The notes under the pieces were generated by a model. That model saw nothing but the letters and a program-made list of their open reading frames with translations, was not told the origin of the DNA and did not search any database. Below are positions 32,917 through 42,454 of a stretch of 64,000 nucleotides of DNA, piece after piece; the first letter of the stretch is position 1; every line of letters starts with the position of its first letter. Both the position numbers and the translations under genes were made by a program. Source of the DNA: Chloroflexota bacterium (GTDB lineage Bacteria; Chloroflexota; UBA11872); the NCBI GenBank assembly GCA_022826485.1, contig JAJDUU010000043.1, forward strand, positions 23,412 through 87,411, given 5' to 3'.

Positions 32917-34107
32917 ATGCGCAGCGAGTTCATTCTCGCCCTGCAGCAGCTTGCCGACGAGAAGGGCATCCAGGTCGATGCCGTCCTCGACTCCCTCCGC
33001 ACGGCGGTCGCGTCGGCGTACCTCGACTCCAACCACGAGTACGACGACATTGACGTCGAGATTTCACCGGACACGGGCGAGGCCACCATCTACGCCAACA
33101 AGACCGTGGTCGACGAGGTGACCGATCCGTTGCGGGAGATTTCGCTCGGCGACGCCCGGTCCTATGACGAGACGGTGCCCCTGGGCGAGATCTTCCAGAT
33201 TGACGTGACGCCGCCGAACTTTGGGCGCATCGCGACCCAGCGCGCGCGGCAGGCCATGCAACAGGCGCTGCGCGACGCCGAGCAGATGGAGGTCTATACC
33301 CAATTCATCGAGCACCAGGGCGAGATCCTCGTGGGGCGAGTGACGCGGGTGGAGTCTCGCGGGGTGTTCGTGGAGCTGGGGCGGGCCGAGGCCATCATGC
33401 CGGTCGCCGAGCAGATTCCCGGCGAGTTCTATCGCGTGGGCCAGCGATTGCGCGTGCTCTTGCTCGAAGTCGCCGAGGGCGGGCGCGGGACGCAGCTGCG
33501 CGTCTCACGCGGACACGCGGATTTCGTGCGGCGCCTGTTCGAGCGCGAGGTACCGGAAATCCAGAACGGCCTGGTGGAGATCACCGGCATCGCGCGGGAC
33601 GCGGGAGTGCGCTCGAAGGTGGCCGTGCGCTCCCAGCAGGACGGGCTGGATCCCGTGGGCGCCTGCGTGGGCATGCGCGGCACGCGCATTCAGAACATCC
33701 TGCGCGAGCTTGGGCAGGAGAAGGCCGAGATCATCGAGTGGGCGGCGGAGCCGCGCGCGTTCGTGGCCAACTCACTGAGTCCGGCCCGGGTCCAGACGGT
33801 GCACATCAGCCCAACCGAACGCACCGCCGATGTCTTCGTGCATCCGGACATGGTGTCGCTGGCCATCGGTCGCGAAGGGCAGAACTCGCGACTTGCCGCG
33901 CGGCTCACCGGATTTCGCATCAATATTCGCGACGCGTCGGCGCCCGCCGAAACCCGCGGCGTGGCGGCGCCCGATGAGGAGCCCGCCGGCGCGGACGCTT
34001 CCGAGAGCAATGGATCGGGTGAACCGGCCGAGGACGACGGCGATATCGATGCGGACGTGGCCGGGGCCACCGCCGAGCGACCGGCGGCCGGATCCGCGGA
34101 GACATAG
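32917..34107 (+). CDS. nusA: Transcription factor NusA
   Basis: 396 residues: NusA N-terminal domain (RSEFILALQQLADEKGIQ), S1 domain (residues about 130-200, GEILVGRVTRVESRGVFVEL), KH1 and KH2 (VGACVGMRGTRIQNILREL and VSLAIGREGQNSRLAARLTG). The last 55 residues are an acidic tail with no extra domain. GGAGG lies six bases upstream of the ATG. rimP, the usual gene before nusA, is absent here; ylxR, infB, rbfA, truB and ribF follow. Confidence 0.96.
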   Translation: MRSEFILALQQLADEKGIQVDAVLDSLRTAVASAYLDSNHEYDDIDVEISPDTGEATIYANKTVVDEVTDPLREISLGDARSYDETVPLGEIFQIDVTPPNFGRIATQRARQAMQQALRDAEQMEVYTQFIEHQGEILVGRVTRVESRGVFVELGRAEAIMPVAEQIPGEFYRVGQRLRVLLLEVAEGGRGTQLRVSRGHADFVRRLFEREVPEIQNGLVEITGIARDAGVRSKVAVRSQQDGLDPVGACVGMRGTRIQNILRELGQEKAEIIEWAAEPRAFVANSLSPARVQTVHISPTERTADVFVHPDMVSLAIGREGQNSRLAARLTGFRINIRDASAPAETRGVAAPDEEPAGADASESNGSGEPAEDDGDIDADVAGATAERPAAGSAET

Positions 34108-34109
34108 CT

Positions 34110-34403
34110 CTGCGTCACCAGCCTCAGCGCACCTGCATCGCCTGCCGCACCAAGCGCTCCAAGCGCGAGTTGGTTCGCATCGTGCGGACTCCCACGGGAG
34201 CGATCGAGCTCGATGCCGGCGGGCGGGCGCCCGGTCGCGGCGCCTACATTTGCACCGATGCGGCATGTTGGACCACGGCAATCAAGCGCGGCGCGCTGGC
34301 GACGCAGCTACGCGTAAGCGTTCCAAGCGCGACCATCGAGGAGCTCGGCAACCAAATGGCAGCAACGCGTGAGCAGCACCTTGCACCCGCGATGAGCGAC
34401 TAG
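34110..34403 (+). CDS. ylxR: YlxR-family protein
   Basis: 97 residues of the YlxR (DUF448) family, normally between nusA and infB, as here. The zinc-ribbon RTCIACRTKRSKRELVRIVR and GRAPGRGAYICTDAAC match. The Cys pair lies upstream of the first conventional start (GTT/GTG region at 34170), so translation must begin earlier. No ATG, GTG or TTG exists between the in-frame stop at 34020 and the Cys residues; the CTG at 34110, with GCGGAG about eight bases upstream, is my choice (ATA at 34104 is the alternative). It ends two bases before infB begins. Confidence 0.85.
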   Translation: MRHQPQRTCIACRTKRSKRELVRIVRTPTGAIELDAGGRAPGRGAYICTDAACWTTAIKRGALATQLRVSVPSATIEELGNQMAATREQHLAPAMSD

Positions 34404-34404
34404 C

Positions 34405-36279
34405 GTGGCTCGCGGTCGCCGCCCGGCGCGGCGCGCACCCCATCGACCCGGCGGCCGCCGCAAGGCGCCGCCGCAGCCGCCGCCGTCACCCACTCCGGCG
34501 CCCGCGGCGCCGGAAGCCGTGCCGATGCGCACGGTCCCCTTGCCCGAGACCGCCACCATCGCGCAGATCGCCCAGCGCGCCGAGGTCGAAAGCACCGACA
34601 TCATCGTCGAGCTGCTCTCGCGCAACGTGCTGGCGACCATCAACGCCGCCATCGACCGGGACACCGCCCGGGCGGTGTTGGCCAAGTTCGGCATCGACGT
34701 CACGGAGGAAGCGGCCGCAGCCCCGACGCCGGCCGCAACCGACGGCGACCAGGCCGCCGCGGCGGACGACGAGCCCGCGTCGGGCGAGCCGCGCCCGCCC
34801 GTGGTGACGGTGATGGGTCACGTGGACCATGGCAAGACTACGTTGCTGGACGCCATCCGGCAGACGCAGATCGCCGCGGGCGAACATGGCGGGATCACGC
34901 AGAGCATCGGCGCCTACCAGGTGTCGACCGACGAGGGCGCAATCACGTTCATCGACACACCGGGTCACGAGGCGTTCACGGCCATGCGGGCGCGCGGCGC
35001 CGGGGTGACGGACATCGTGATCGTGGTGGTGGCCGCCGATGACGGCGTGATGCCGCAGACGGTGGAGGCGATTGGACACGCCCGAGCCGCCCGCGTGCCG
35101 ATGATCATGGCGGTCAACAAGACCGACCTGCCAACGGCCAACCCGGAACGCGCCTACCAGCAGCTGACCGAGCACCAGGTGGTGGTGGAAGCCTACGGCG
35201 GCGACGTGGTGGCCGTGCCGCTTTCCGCCGAGCAAGGCGACGGCATCGACGAGCTGCTGGAGTACATCAATCTGACGGCGCAGCTCGAGGAGCTGCGCGC
35301 ACCCGTCGACGGACCGGCCGTCGCGACGGTGATCGAGACGCGGCTCGACCGCAGTCAGGGTCCCATCGCGAGCGCGATCGTCACGAGCGGCACGCTCGGC
35401 GTCGGCGACCACGTGCGGGTGGGCAACGTCGAGGGTCGCGTGCGCGCGCTCTACGACCACAACGGCGAGCGGCTGAAGCAGGCCGGGCCGTCCACGCCGG
35501 TGCAGGTGGTCGGCCTGGAGTCGACGCCCACTGCCGGCGACGAGCTGCGTGTGGCGAAGCGAAGCAAGCGCCGACGGCGCGCCGAACGGTCGGCATCGCA
35601 GCGCGGCGGCGGCGAGCAGGCGATCCGGCTGAGCCTGGAGCAGTTGGCGGCGCAGATGACCGCCGGCCAGCTCCACCAGCTGAGCGTGGTGGTGAAGGCC
35701 AGCACGGACGGCGCGGCAGCCGCGGTGGTGAAGTCGCTGGGCGACGTCGGCGAGGCTCGCACGCGGGCCGTGGTGATCTACGAGGGCGTGGGCACGATCA
35801 CGGAATCGGACGTGAACCTGGCCGCTGCCGCCGAGGGCATCGTGGTGGGATTCGACGTGCGAATCGACCCGGCCGCTCGCGCCGAGGCCGACCGCCAGGG
35901 CGTGGACGTGCGGGTCTACTTCACGATCTACGAGCTCATCGACGAGGTCGACGCCGCCCTGCGCGGACTCCTGGAGCCCGAGGAGTTCGAGGTGGTGGAC
36001 GGACGGCTCGAGATTCGGGGCGAGTTCCGCAGCGAACGGACGCTGCAGATCGTCGGCGGCATGGTGCTGACCGGTCGCATCTATCGAGGCGCCGACGTGC
36101 GCATCCTTCGTCGCGGCGAGGAGATTGGCCAGGGCCGGATCAGCACCCTGCGGCGGTTTGCCGACGCGGTGGAGGAAGTGCGGGAAGGATTCGACTGCGG
36201 GCTGGGCGTTCAGACGACGACGAACATCGAGCTGGCGGACATCATCGAGGTCTACCACACCGAGACCCGTCAGCCCTGA
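34405..36279 (+). CDS. infB: Translation initiation factor IF-2
   Basis: A short-form IF-2 of 624 residues. After a Pro/Ala-rich N-terminus there is one IF2_N domain ([21 protein letters not shown]), then the GTPase: [37 protein letters not shown] and a [11 protein letters not shown] segment, followed by domains II-IV ending [14 protein letters not shown]. It delivers initiator tRNA to the ribosome. GTG start two bases after ylxR. Confidence 0.97.
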   Translation: MARGRRPARRAPHRPGGRRKAPPQPPPSPTPAPAAPEAVPMRTVPLPETATIAQIAQRAEVESTDIIVELLSRNVLATINAAIDRDTARAVLAKFGIDVTEEAAAAPTPAATDGDQAAAADDEPASGEPRPPVVTVMGHVDHGKTTLLDAIRQTQIAAGEHGGITQSIGAYQVSTDEGAITFIDTPGHEAFTAMRARGAGVTDIVIVVVAADDGVMPQTVEAIGHARAARVPMIMAVNKTDLPTANPERAYQQLTEHQVVVEAYGGDVVAVPLSAEQGDGIDELLEYINLTAQLEELRAPVDGPAVATVIETRLDRSQGPIASAIVTSGTLGVGDHVRVGNVEGRVRALYDHNGERLKQAGPSTPVQVVGLESTPTAGDELRVAKRSKRRRRAERSASQRGGGEQAIRLSLEQLAAQMTAGQLHQLSVVVKASTDGAAAAVVKSLGDVGEARTRAVVIYEGVGTITESDVNLAAAAEGIVVGFDVRIDPAARAEADRQGVDVRVYFTIYELIDEVDAALRGLLEPEEFEVVDGRLEIRGEFRSERTLQIVGGMVLTGRIYRGADVRILRRGEEIGQGRISTLRRFADAVEEVREGFDCGLGVQTTTNIELADIIEVYHTETRQP

Positions 36280-36296
36280 TCGTCGGAGCCGCCCGC

Positions 36297-36680
36297 ATGC
36301 CCACGCGCCGTCCCGAGCGCATTGCCGCGCAGATCGCCCGCGAAGCGGGAGAAATCGTCCGGTTCACTCTTGGCGACCCCAAAATCCGACTCGCCACGGT
36401 CAATCGCGCGCACGTGACCCCCGACCTGCGCCGCGCCACCGTCTTTGTGACCGTGCTTGGCGATGCGGAGCAGTGCGAAGAAGCGCTCGCGGCGCTGGAG
36501 CGAGCGGCGGGCGTGGTTCGCCGCGAATTGAGCGCGCGATTGCGGTTGCGCTTCACGCCCGAAATCAGGTTTCAACTCGACCCGGGGATGGTGACGGAAG
36601 AGCGCCTGCGGCAGGTACTGGATGAGCGCGGCGAAGACTCGAACCCAGGCGCACGCCTCCCGGCCGATCGGTCTGAGTGA
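36297..36680 (+). CDS. rbfA: Ribosome-binding factor A
   Basis: 127 residues, the single-KH-fold RbfA needed for 16S rRNA maturation. Typical segments: RPERIAAQIAREAGEIVRF, HVTPDLRRATVFVTVLGD and LRLRFTPEIRFQLD. Position between infB and truB is standard. The last 20 residues (GEDSNPGARLPADRSE) look unstructured. Confidence 0.92.
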   Translation: MPTRRPERIAAQIAREAGEIVRFTLGDPKIRLATVNRAHVTPDLRRATVFVTVLGDAEQCEEALAALERAAGVVRRELSARLRLRFTPEIRFQLDPGMVTEERLRQVLDERGEDSNPGARLPADRSE

Positions 36681-36721
36681 GCGCCGCACCGCCGCGCACG
36701 ACTCACCCCTGGGACTGACGC

Positions 36722-37681
36722 GTGGTGACCTCGGCAGCTGACGTTCCGAGCGGATTCCTGGTGGCGGCCAAGCCGGTCGGCGCGCGCTCGACGGCCGTGG
36801 TACATGCGGCGCGCCGTTGCCTGGGCGGGCGACGGGTGGGCCACTGCGGCACACTCGATCCCCTGGCCGCCGGCGTGCTGCCGCTGGCGATCGGACGCGC
36901 GACGCGCCTGAGCGAGCACGTGCTGCGGGCGCCCAAGACGTACCTGGCGGCCCTGCTCTTCGGTGTGCAAACCACCACGGACGACCTGGAAGGGGACGTC
37001 GTCGCGTCGCCGCGGCCGTCGCCGGACGTGGCGGAGGTCTTGCGCCTGCTGCCGCGATTCGTCGGCGAGATTCGGCAGCGCCCACCGGCAGCGTCGGCGG
37101 TGCGGGTCGACGGCCGGCGCGCCTATGCCCGGGCGCGCGCGGGCGAGGATTTCAGGCTCCCCGAGCGGGAGGTCGCAGTGCACGCGATCACGCCCGTGGC
37201 GCAGGCCTCGGTCACGCTGGCGGTTCACGAGGATCGCCTGCTGCTGGAGGGCGTCGAGATCGGCCAACCGGCGCTGGTCATGGCCCTCGAAGTTCGGTGC
37301 GGCCGCGGAACCTTCATCCGCAGCCTGGCCCGCGATATCGGCGAAGCGCTTGGCTGCGGCGCCACCCTGCTGGCGCTGGTGCGCACCGCCGTGGGCCCGT
37401 TTACGCTGGCGGACGCCATGGGCCTCGAAGCCTTGCGCCGGGCGTCGCCGGCGGAGCTCGCCAAATACGTGCATGCATCGGACGTGGCCCTGGACCACCT
37501 GCCCTCCTGCGTCGTGGCCGCGACCGATAGAGACGACTTCGTGCACGGCCGCTACCTGCGCCCGGCGCCCGGCGAACCGGGACTGCACCGCTTCTATGAT
37601 GACGCCGGGGTTTTCCTGGGCGTGGCGGAGCGCGCGGACGGCGCATGGCAAAAGCGTCGCGTGATGCTGGCGGCGGCATGA
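36722..37681 (+). CDS. truB: tRNA pseudouridine(55) synthase
   Basis: 319 residues. TruB catalytic stretch GHCGTLDPLAAGVLPLAIG with the nucleophile Asp, then KTYLAALLFGVQTTTDD and CGRGTFIRSLARDIGEALG are as expected; the C-terminus is a short PUA-like region. The N-terminal KPVGARSTAVVH replaces the usual KPxGxTS. It ends overlapping ribF (ATGA at 37678). Confidence 0.95.
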   Translation: MVTSAADVPSGFLVAAKPVGARSTAVVHAARRCLGGRRVGHCGTLDPLAAGVLPLAIGRATRLSEHVLRAPKTYLAALLFGVQTTTDDLEGDVVASPRPSPDVAEVLRLLPRFVGEIRQRPPAASAVRVDGRRAYARARAGEDFRLPEREVAVHAITPVAQASVTLAVHEDRLLLEGVEIGQPALVMALEVRCGRGTFIRSLARDIGEALGCGATLLALVRTAVGPFTLADAMGLEALRRASPAELAKYVHASDVALDHLPSCVVAATDRDDFVHGRYLRPAPGEPGLHRFYDDAGVFLGVAERADGAWQKRRVMLAAA

Positions 37682-38688
37682 ATCTGCCAGCGCAGATCGC
37701 CGGATGCCCGGTGCACACCGACCTTGGCGCCCTGGGCGCGCACGAGCCGACGGCGCTGACGCTCGGTCGCTTCGACGGCGTGCACGAGGGTCACCGCGCC
37801 CTGCTGCGCGCCACGGTCGACGCGGCGCAAGCAACGCCCGGAACCCGCGCCGTCGCGGTCACCCTGTGGCCGCCGCCCGAGTGGATCCTGCGTCCGGCGC
37901 AGCCCCGCGCGTTGCTGACGACGCTGCACGACCGCCTGGTGCTCATGGCGGCCTCCGGCGTGGATGCGATCGTCGTGCTCACCTTCGATCACGACTTCGC
38001 TCAGCAAGAACCGCGAGAGTTCCTGAGCCGGTTGCGGGACGAGGCTGGCATGCGTGACATGGTGTCGGGGCCCAACGCCCGCATCGGCAAGGGCGGCGCC
38101 GGCACTCCGCCGGTGCTGCGGGCGCTCAGCCGCGAGTTGGGCTTTCGCTACCGCGAAATCGCGTGGCACGGTCCGGCCGGTACCAACCGCAGCTCGACGA
38201 TTCGCGCCGCGCTGGCGGACGGCGACATCGACGCCGTCAACCGCGGATTGGGCCGGACCTACAGCCTGGAGGGCGTCGTGGCGCGCGGCGCGGGCGAGGG
38301 TCGCAAGCTGGGCTTTGCCACGGCCAACGTCTCCCACCCCGAATGGCTATGCGTGCCCGGGGACGGGGTGTATGCGGGCCTGAGCGTGGTTGACGGGTCC
38401 GAGCCGCTGCGGACCGCCATCAGCATCGGGACGCGGCCCACCTACGGCGAGCACCCGCGAGTCGTGGAGGCTCATGTGCTGGACGCCGCGGGCGACTTCT
38501 ACGACCGTCCGATGCGTCTGTTCTTCGTCTCGCGGCTGCGTGGGCAGCGCACGTTCGCCGACACCGAGCAATTGGCGGAGGCGATTTCCGAGGACATTGC
38601 GGCCGTCCGCGCCGCTCCGCTGCTACCGGCGCAGACACTCGCACCGTTCGTCCGCGACGCGCCCGCGGCCGGCGGGAGTGTGCGATAA
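37678..38688 (+). CDS. ribF: Bifunctional riboflavin kinase/FAD synthetase
   Basis: 336 residues. N-terminal FAD synthetase: LTLGRFDGVHEGHRALLR and the later GHR/HxGH-type nucleotide site; C-terminal riboflavin kinase from about residue 195: GRTYSLEGVVARGAGEGRKLGFATANV and GVYAGLSVVDG, IGTRPTYGE. It makes FMN and FAD. Start ATG overlaps the truB stop. An upstream in-frame ATG at 37645 lies inside truB and is rejected. Last gene of the nusA operon. Confidence 0.95.
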   Translation: MNLPAQIAGCPVHTDLGALGAHEPTALTLGRFDGVHEGHRALLRATVDAAQATPGTRAVAVTLWPPPEWILRPAQPRALLTTLHDRLVLMAASGVDAIVVLTFDHDFAQQEPREFLSRLRDEAGMRDMVSGPNARIGKGGAGTPPVLRALSRELGFRYREIAWHGPAGTNRSSTIRAALADGDIDAVNRGLGRTYSLEGVVARGAGEGRKLGFATANVSHPEWLCVPGDGVYAGLSVVDGSEPLRTAISIGTRPTYGEHPRVVEAHVLDAAGDFYDRPMRLFFVSRLRGQRTFADTEQLAEAISEDIAAVRAAPLLPAQTLAPFVRDAPAAGGSVR

Positions 38689-38736
38689 CTTACAGTCGCC
38701 AAGGGGTCGCGCAAACATAGAGGCTAGCGGAGCGTG

Positions 38737-41700
38737 ATGACCGAGCGTTCTGTCCCTCCGCCCCGATGCCCAATCTGCGGATTGGCGACCGAGCATCGTG
38801 TCGCCGAAAGCGGCAAGGCCGCAGGCCGCTCTTTCTGGGTATGCACTGATTGGCCGAACTGCAAGGGATTCATCAACATCGATGAGCCCAACGACGCCCC
38901 GAAACTCCGCGTCTCGTGGACAGACGCGACCGTGCAGCGGCGTCGCGGGTGGGTATGCCGCTATTTGAACGTTGGCGGCTCGCTGCGCTCAATTCACTCG
39001 CACCAGCCGGCGCTGGAACAGTGCTGGATCGCCCGTCCCGAAGTCACCCAGGGTCCATCCGAAGGCGCCAAGCGCCTGGCTGCGGTGATGTGGAAAGTGC
39101 TGCAGCGCGGGAGCGCTCCGCCGCTTGATCCCGAAGCCGAGCGCGCGCTGCTGCAACGGGCGGGACTGGGCGACCGGATCGAGCCTTTGTCGTCGTCTGG
39201 CGACCTCGGTCCCCGACTTAGAAAGCCCCCAAAGCTGCCGGCACTCGATCCACGTGTGGTCGGGCAGGACGGTCCACCTGACCCCGACCCGACGTTGGAG
39301 TTTGGCTCGGACGAAGAGGAAATCTTCTTTACGAAATGGCTGGTAGAAGCCGCGCCGTGGGCAGTGCGATGGACGACGCCACAGGCTCCGCTAGACACAG
39401 TCACAGGCATCGCGAACACGACGTTGCGACGCGTCGACTTTCTCATCCACCCGCTGCATGGTCAGCCATTCGTAGTGGAGATCGACGGTGAGCAACACAC
39501 CGACGCGAAAGATCAAGACAAAGAACGTGACGACGCACTAGAAGCGTCCGGCATCAACGTTATGCGGGTTCCCGTCGCCGAGGTGCGTGACCGTGGTGGC
39601 CCCAATCTCAATGAGGTCTTGAACCGGCTGCAGTCGTTCGCCGCGCCGCCATCCGCCATCGGCAATAGATGGGAGTTGGCATACGGGCCAGTCGAGTTGC
39701 ACCGCGTCGTCGCCGCAGTCACCGAGGCGGTGAGTGCAGGGCTGCTTTCCGGCACCCGCTGGCAAATCGAGCTCCGGGGCTGCTCAAGGTGGTCGGTTGA
39801 GTCTCTGCCGCGCTATCTGAACCTCATGCTGGCCCTGGATGTGATTGCAAGCGGCGGTGCCTGCCCGGACCGCATTCAACTGAGAACCGGCGAATTTGTG
39901 CTCGACCTCCAGCGAACTTCGCAGGGCTACGTGAACGACAGCAAGCAAGCGAGCGAGGAATTCTCGGACGTGGAGACTGCACATCTTGTCATCCGCCTTG
40001 AGCCCCATCGCGCGCCCGCCGAAGTGCTTCCAGTGTCCGGCAAGTCGCCGCAACTGGTGATTCGCGGTGCCTTCTTGCCCGTGGACCTTGCCTGGGAAAA
40101 CCTGCCCTTCGAGCCACCGTCGCCGCCCGAGTCGGCAGAGCTGCAATGGGCGCTGCGTTGGGTGCTGCGGTCCCTGTTCGCCAAGGCGGACTTCCGCGAA
40201 GGCCAGCTAGAAGCGATATCGGAAATCCTGCAAGGGCGCGATTGCGCAGTACTGCTGCCTACCGGTGCTGGAAAGAGTCTGATCTACCAGCTTGCGGGCC
40301 TGTGTCTGCCTGGACGCACGCTGGTAATCGATCCACTGATCGCCCTCATGGAAGATCAAGTGAAGGGATTGCGCACGTATGGAATCGAACGCGTGGCGCA
40401 ATTCTCCTCCTATCAGACAAAGCTCGGAAAACTAGAGCCGTTGCTGGCAGCAGTAGGGGCCGGCGAGGCGCTGTTCGTCTTCTGCGCGCCGGAGCGCCTA
40501 CAACAGCAGGCGTTCCAGGAGCAGTTGGCTGGAATGGTGTTCGCCGGCGGTCGAATCAACCTTGCCGTGGTAGACGAGGCTCATTGCGTGAGTGAATGGG
40601 GACACGATTTCCGGCCCGCCTATCTCAATCTTGGCGCTAAAGTTCGCGATGTCGCCAAAGATCGACAGCTTCCCGTTCTGGCCCTCACCGGAACCGCCTC
40701 GCGCGCCGTCCTCAAGGATGTGCTGTTGGAATTAGGCATCGACGATTCGCGCTCCGAACATGCGGTGATCAAGCCTGAGAGCTTTGATCGCGCAGAACTC
40801 CGTTACCGAATCGTGATTGCTGAGCCAGTAGACGCGCAGGCCGCGCTACGCGGCGCGCTGTGGCAACTACCGCCCAGCTTCAATGTGCCGTCAGCGTCCT
40901 TCTTCCACCCTCAGGGCGACGAAACCAACGCCGGAATCGTGTTCTGCCCCCACGCCAATGGGACTTTTGGCGTAGTCGAAATAGCCAGCTTGCTAGAGAA
41001 TCCGCAGCCTGGCATGGATCTGCGGCCCGGGATCTTTGCGGGTTCGGCACCCAAGGCTGTGAGCGGCGACTGGGAAAAGGCAAAACGCGAAAACGCGCGC
41101 CGGTTCATGGAGAACGAAAACCCGTTGCTTGTATCGACCAACGCGTTCGGCATGGGCATAGACAAGAAGAATGTCCGCTACGTCATTCATTACGGCATGC
41201 CCAGCAGCATCGAAAGCTACTACCAAGAAGCGGGACGCGCGGGACGCGACAGACATCACGCCGAGTGCGTACTACTGTCGATCGAGTACGACGAAGAACG
41301 TAACGAGCACTTACTCGCAGAGGACCGCGAAATCGAGGAAGCTCGTCAGGTCATCGAAGCGGTGCCTTGGAGCGGTCGGGACGACGTCACCAACCAGCTC
41401 TGGCTGCACCTCAACAGCTTTCCGGGAGTGCCCAAGGACCACGCTGCGCTGCGGGAGGTTCTGGATGATCTTCGGGAGGTTCTGGATGATCTTCCTGGCC
41501 TCGGCAAAAGGAAGCTAACTAACCTCACCTGGCGCAATGAAACGGAGAAAACCAGCCGTGAACGCGCCATATATCGGCTCGTGGTCCTCGGCGTCGTTGG
41601 TAAGTATTGGGTAGATTGGAGCTCCAGGACATTTACCTTGGATCTCAATTCCACCGACTCATCGACCGTCGTCGAGCGATACGTCGACTACGTGCGGCGC

Positions 41701-42444
41701 CACAACATTCAACGTGTCGAGAGTGAGCGCCAGAAAGTGCTCGCGTGCGAAGACAAGCCGCTGCCTGACGCAGTGCTCGGCTGCGGGCACTTGCTGCTGG
41801 AATTCGTATACGACGAGATTGAGCGTGCGCGGCGGCGAGCGCTGCGGGAGTTGCGGCTGGCCGTCCGCGACACGCGGACTAGCCCCGATACCGGATTTCG
41901 ACAACGCATTCTGGACTATTTGACGGAGGGCGACATTGCGCCGGTGCTGGTGGAGTTGATCGGCCTCCGTCGCTTCAGCTACGACGACTGGTTGCAGGCG
42001 ATGGCCGACGTTGACGGGGCCTCCGAGGCGCAAGAGCTGCGGGGTAGCAGCGGCCGAATGCTCGAGTCCTACCCCGATCACCCGGGCTTGCTGCTCGCCC
42101 GCGGCCTCAGCGAGGCGCTGATCCCCAATGGAAACCTGAACGAATTCATCTCGAACATCGCAGCGTCCATTATTTCGTCCCGCGGGCGCTACGGCGTGAC
42201 AGCGAGTGAGATCGAGAAGATGGCAATGGGGGTGCGCGAATTGCTCAACGAGCGCCACCTCGACGCGCTCACGGCGTTGGCGCTGGCACTGGAGCAGGCG
42301 AAGGCGGCACCTAGATTTCGCCAACAACTGATCGACGGATCGCTCAAAGTTGGGGGTGAAGAAGCGGGGCTATACGTACTAGCACTTGCCGAACGGCTGC
42401 GTGGGACTGTGGAACGCCTTGACGAGGTGGTGGAAGAACTATAG
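38737..42444 (+). CDS. Zinc finger/nuclease-like/RecQ-type helicase fusion
   Basis: 1235 residues. (1) A C4 zinc finger at residues 12-45, with CPIC, C and C spaced as in topoisomerase fingers. (2) A PD-(D/E)XK-like endonuclease domain of the Vsr/DUF559 style at about 195-300: RRVDFLIHPL then VVEIDGEQHTDAKDQDK. (3) A long unassigned middle domain. (4) A RecQ-type SF2 helicase: LLPTGAGKSLIYQLAG (Walker A), VDEAHCVSEWGHDFRPAY (motif II), LALTGTAS, and YYQEAGRAGRDRHH (motif VI). (5) A long C-terminus. The base composition looks less GC-rich than its neighbours, and a 21-base in-frame duplication (REVLDDL twice) lies near residue 910. It is followed after ten bases by a membrane-anchored protein. 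I infer an anti-phage or DNA-maintenance role; no named system is recognised. Confidence 0.85.
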   Translation: MTERSVPPPRCPICGLATEHRVAESGKAAGRSFWVCTDWPNCKGFINIDEPNDAPKLRVSWTDATVQRRRGWVCRYLNVGGSLRSIHSHQPALEQCWIARPEVTQGPSEGAKRLAAVMWKVLQRGSAPPLDPEAERALLQRAGLGDRIEPLSSSGDLGPRLRKPPKLPALDPRVVGQDGPPDPDPTLEFGSDEEEIFFTKWLVEAAPWAVRWTTPQAPLDTVTGIANTTLRRVDFLIHPLHGQPFVVEIDGEQHTDAKDQDKERDDALEASGINVMRVPVAEVRDRGGPNLNEVLNRLQSFAAPPSAIGNRWELAYGPVELHRVVAAVTEAVSAGLLSGTRWQIELRGCSRWSVESLPRYLNLMLALDVIASGGACPDRIQLRTGEFVLDLQRTSQGYVNDSKQASEEFSDVETAHLVIRLEPHRAPAEVLPVSGKSPQLVIRGAFLPVDLAWENLPFEPPSPPESAELQWALRWVLRSLFAKADFREGQLEAISEILQGRDCAVLLPTGAGKSLIYQLAGLCLPGRTLVIDPLIALMEDQVKGLRTYGIERVAQFSSYQTKLGKLEPLLAAVGAGEALFVFCAPERLQQQAFQEQLAGMVFAGGRINLAVVDEAHCVSEWGHDFRPAYLNLGAKVRDVAKDRQLPVLALTGTASRAVLKDVLLELGIDDSRSEHAVIKPESFDRAELRYRIVIAEPVDAQAALRGALWQLPPSFNVPSASFFHPQGDETNAGIVFCPHANGTFGVVEIASLLENPQPGMDLRPGIFAGSAPKAVSGDWEKAKRENARRFMENENPLLVSTNAFGMGIDKKNVRYVIHYGMPSSIESYYQEAGRAGRDRHHAECVLLSIEYDEERNEHLLAEDREIEEARQVIEAVPWSGRDDVTNQLWLHLNSFPGVPKDHAALREVLDDLREVLDDLPGLGKRKLTNLTWRNETEKTSRERAIYRLVVLGVVGKYWVDWSSRTFTLDLNSTDSSTVVERYVDYVRRHNIQRVESERQKVLACEDKPLPDAVLGCGHLLLEFVYDEIERARRRALRELRLAVRDTRTSPDTGFRQRILDYLTEGDIAPVLVELIGLRRFSYDDWLQAMADVDGASEAQELRGSSGRMLESYPDHPGLLLARGLSEALIPNGNLNEFISNIAASIISSRGRYGVTASEIEKMAMGVRELLNERHLDALTALALALEQAKAAPRFRQQLIDGSLKVGGEEAGLYVLALAERLRGTVERLDEVVEEL

Positions 42445-42454
42445 GAGGCCGAGC

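Noticed and set aside
34170..34403. ylxR starting at 34170
   Set aside because: Would remove the zinc-binding Cys pair conserved in the family.
34486..36258. 590-codon open frame on the - strand
   Set aside because: Antisense to infB, His/Arg-rich shadow.
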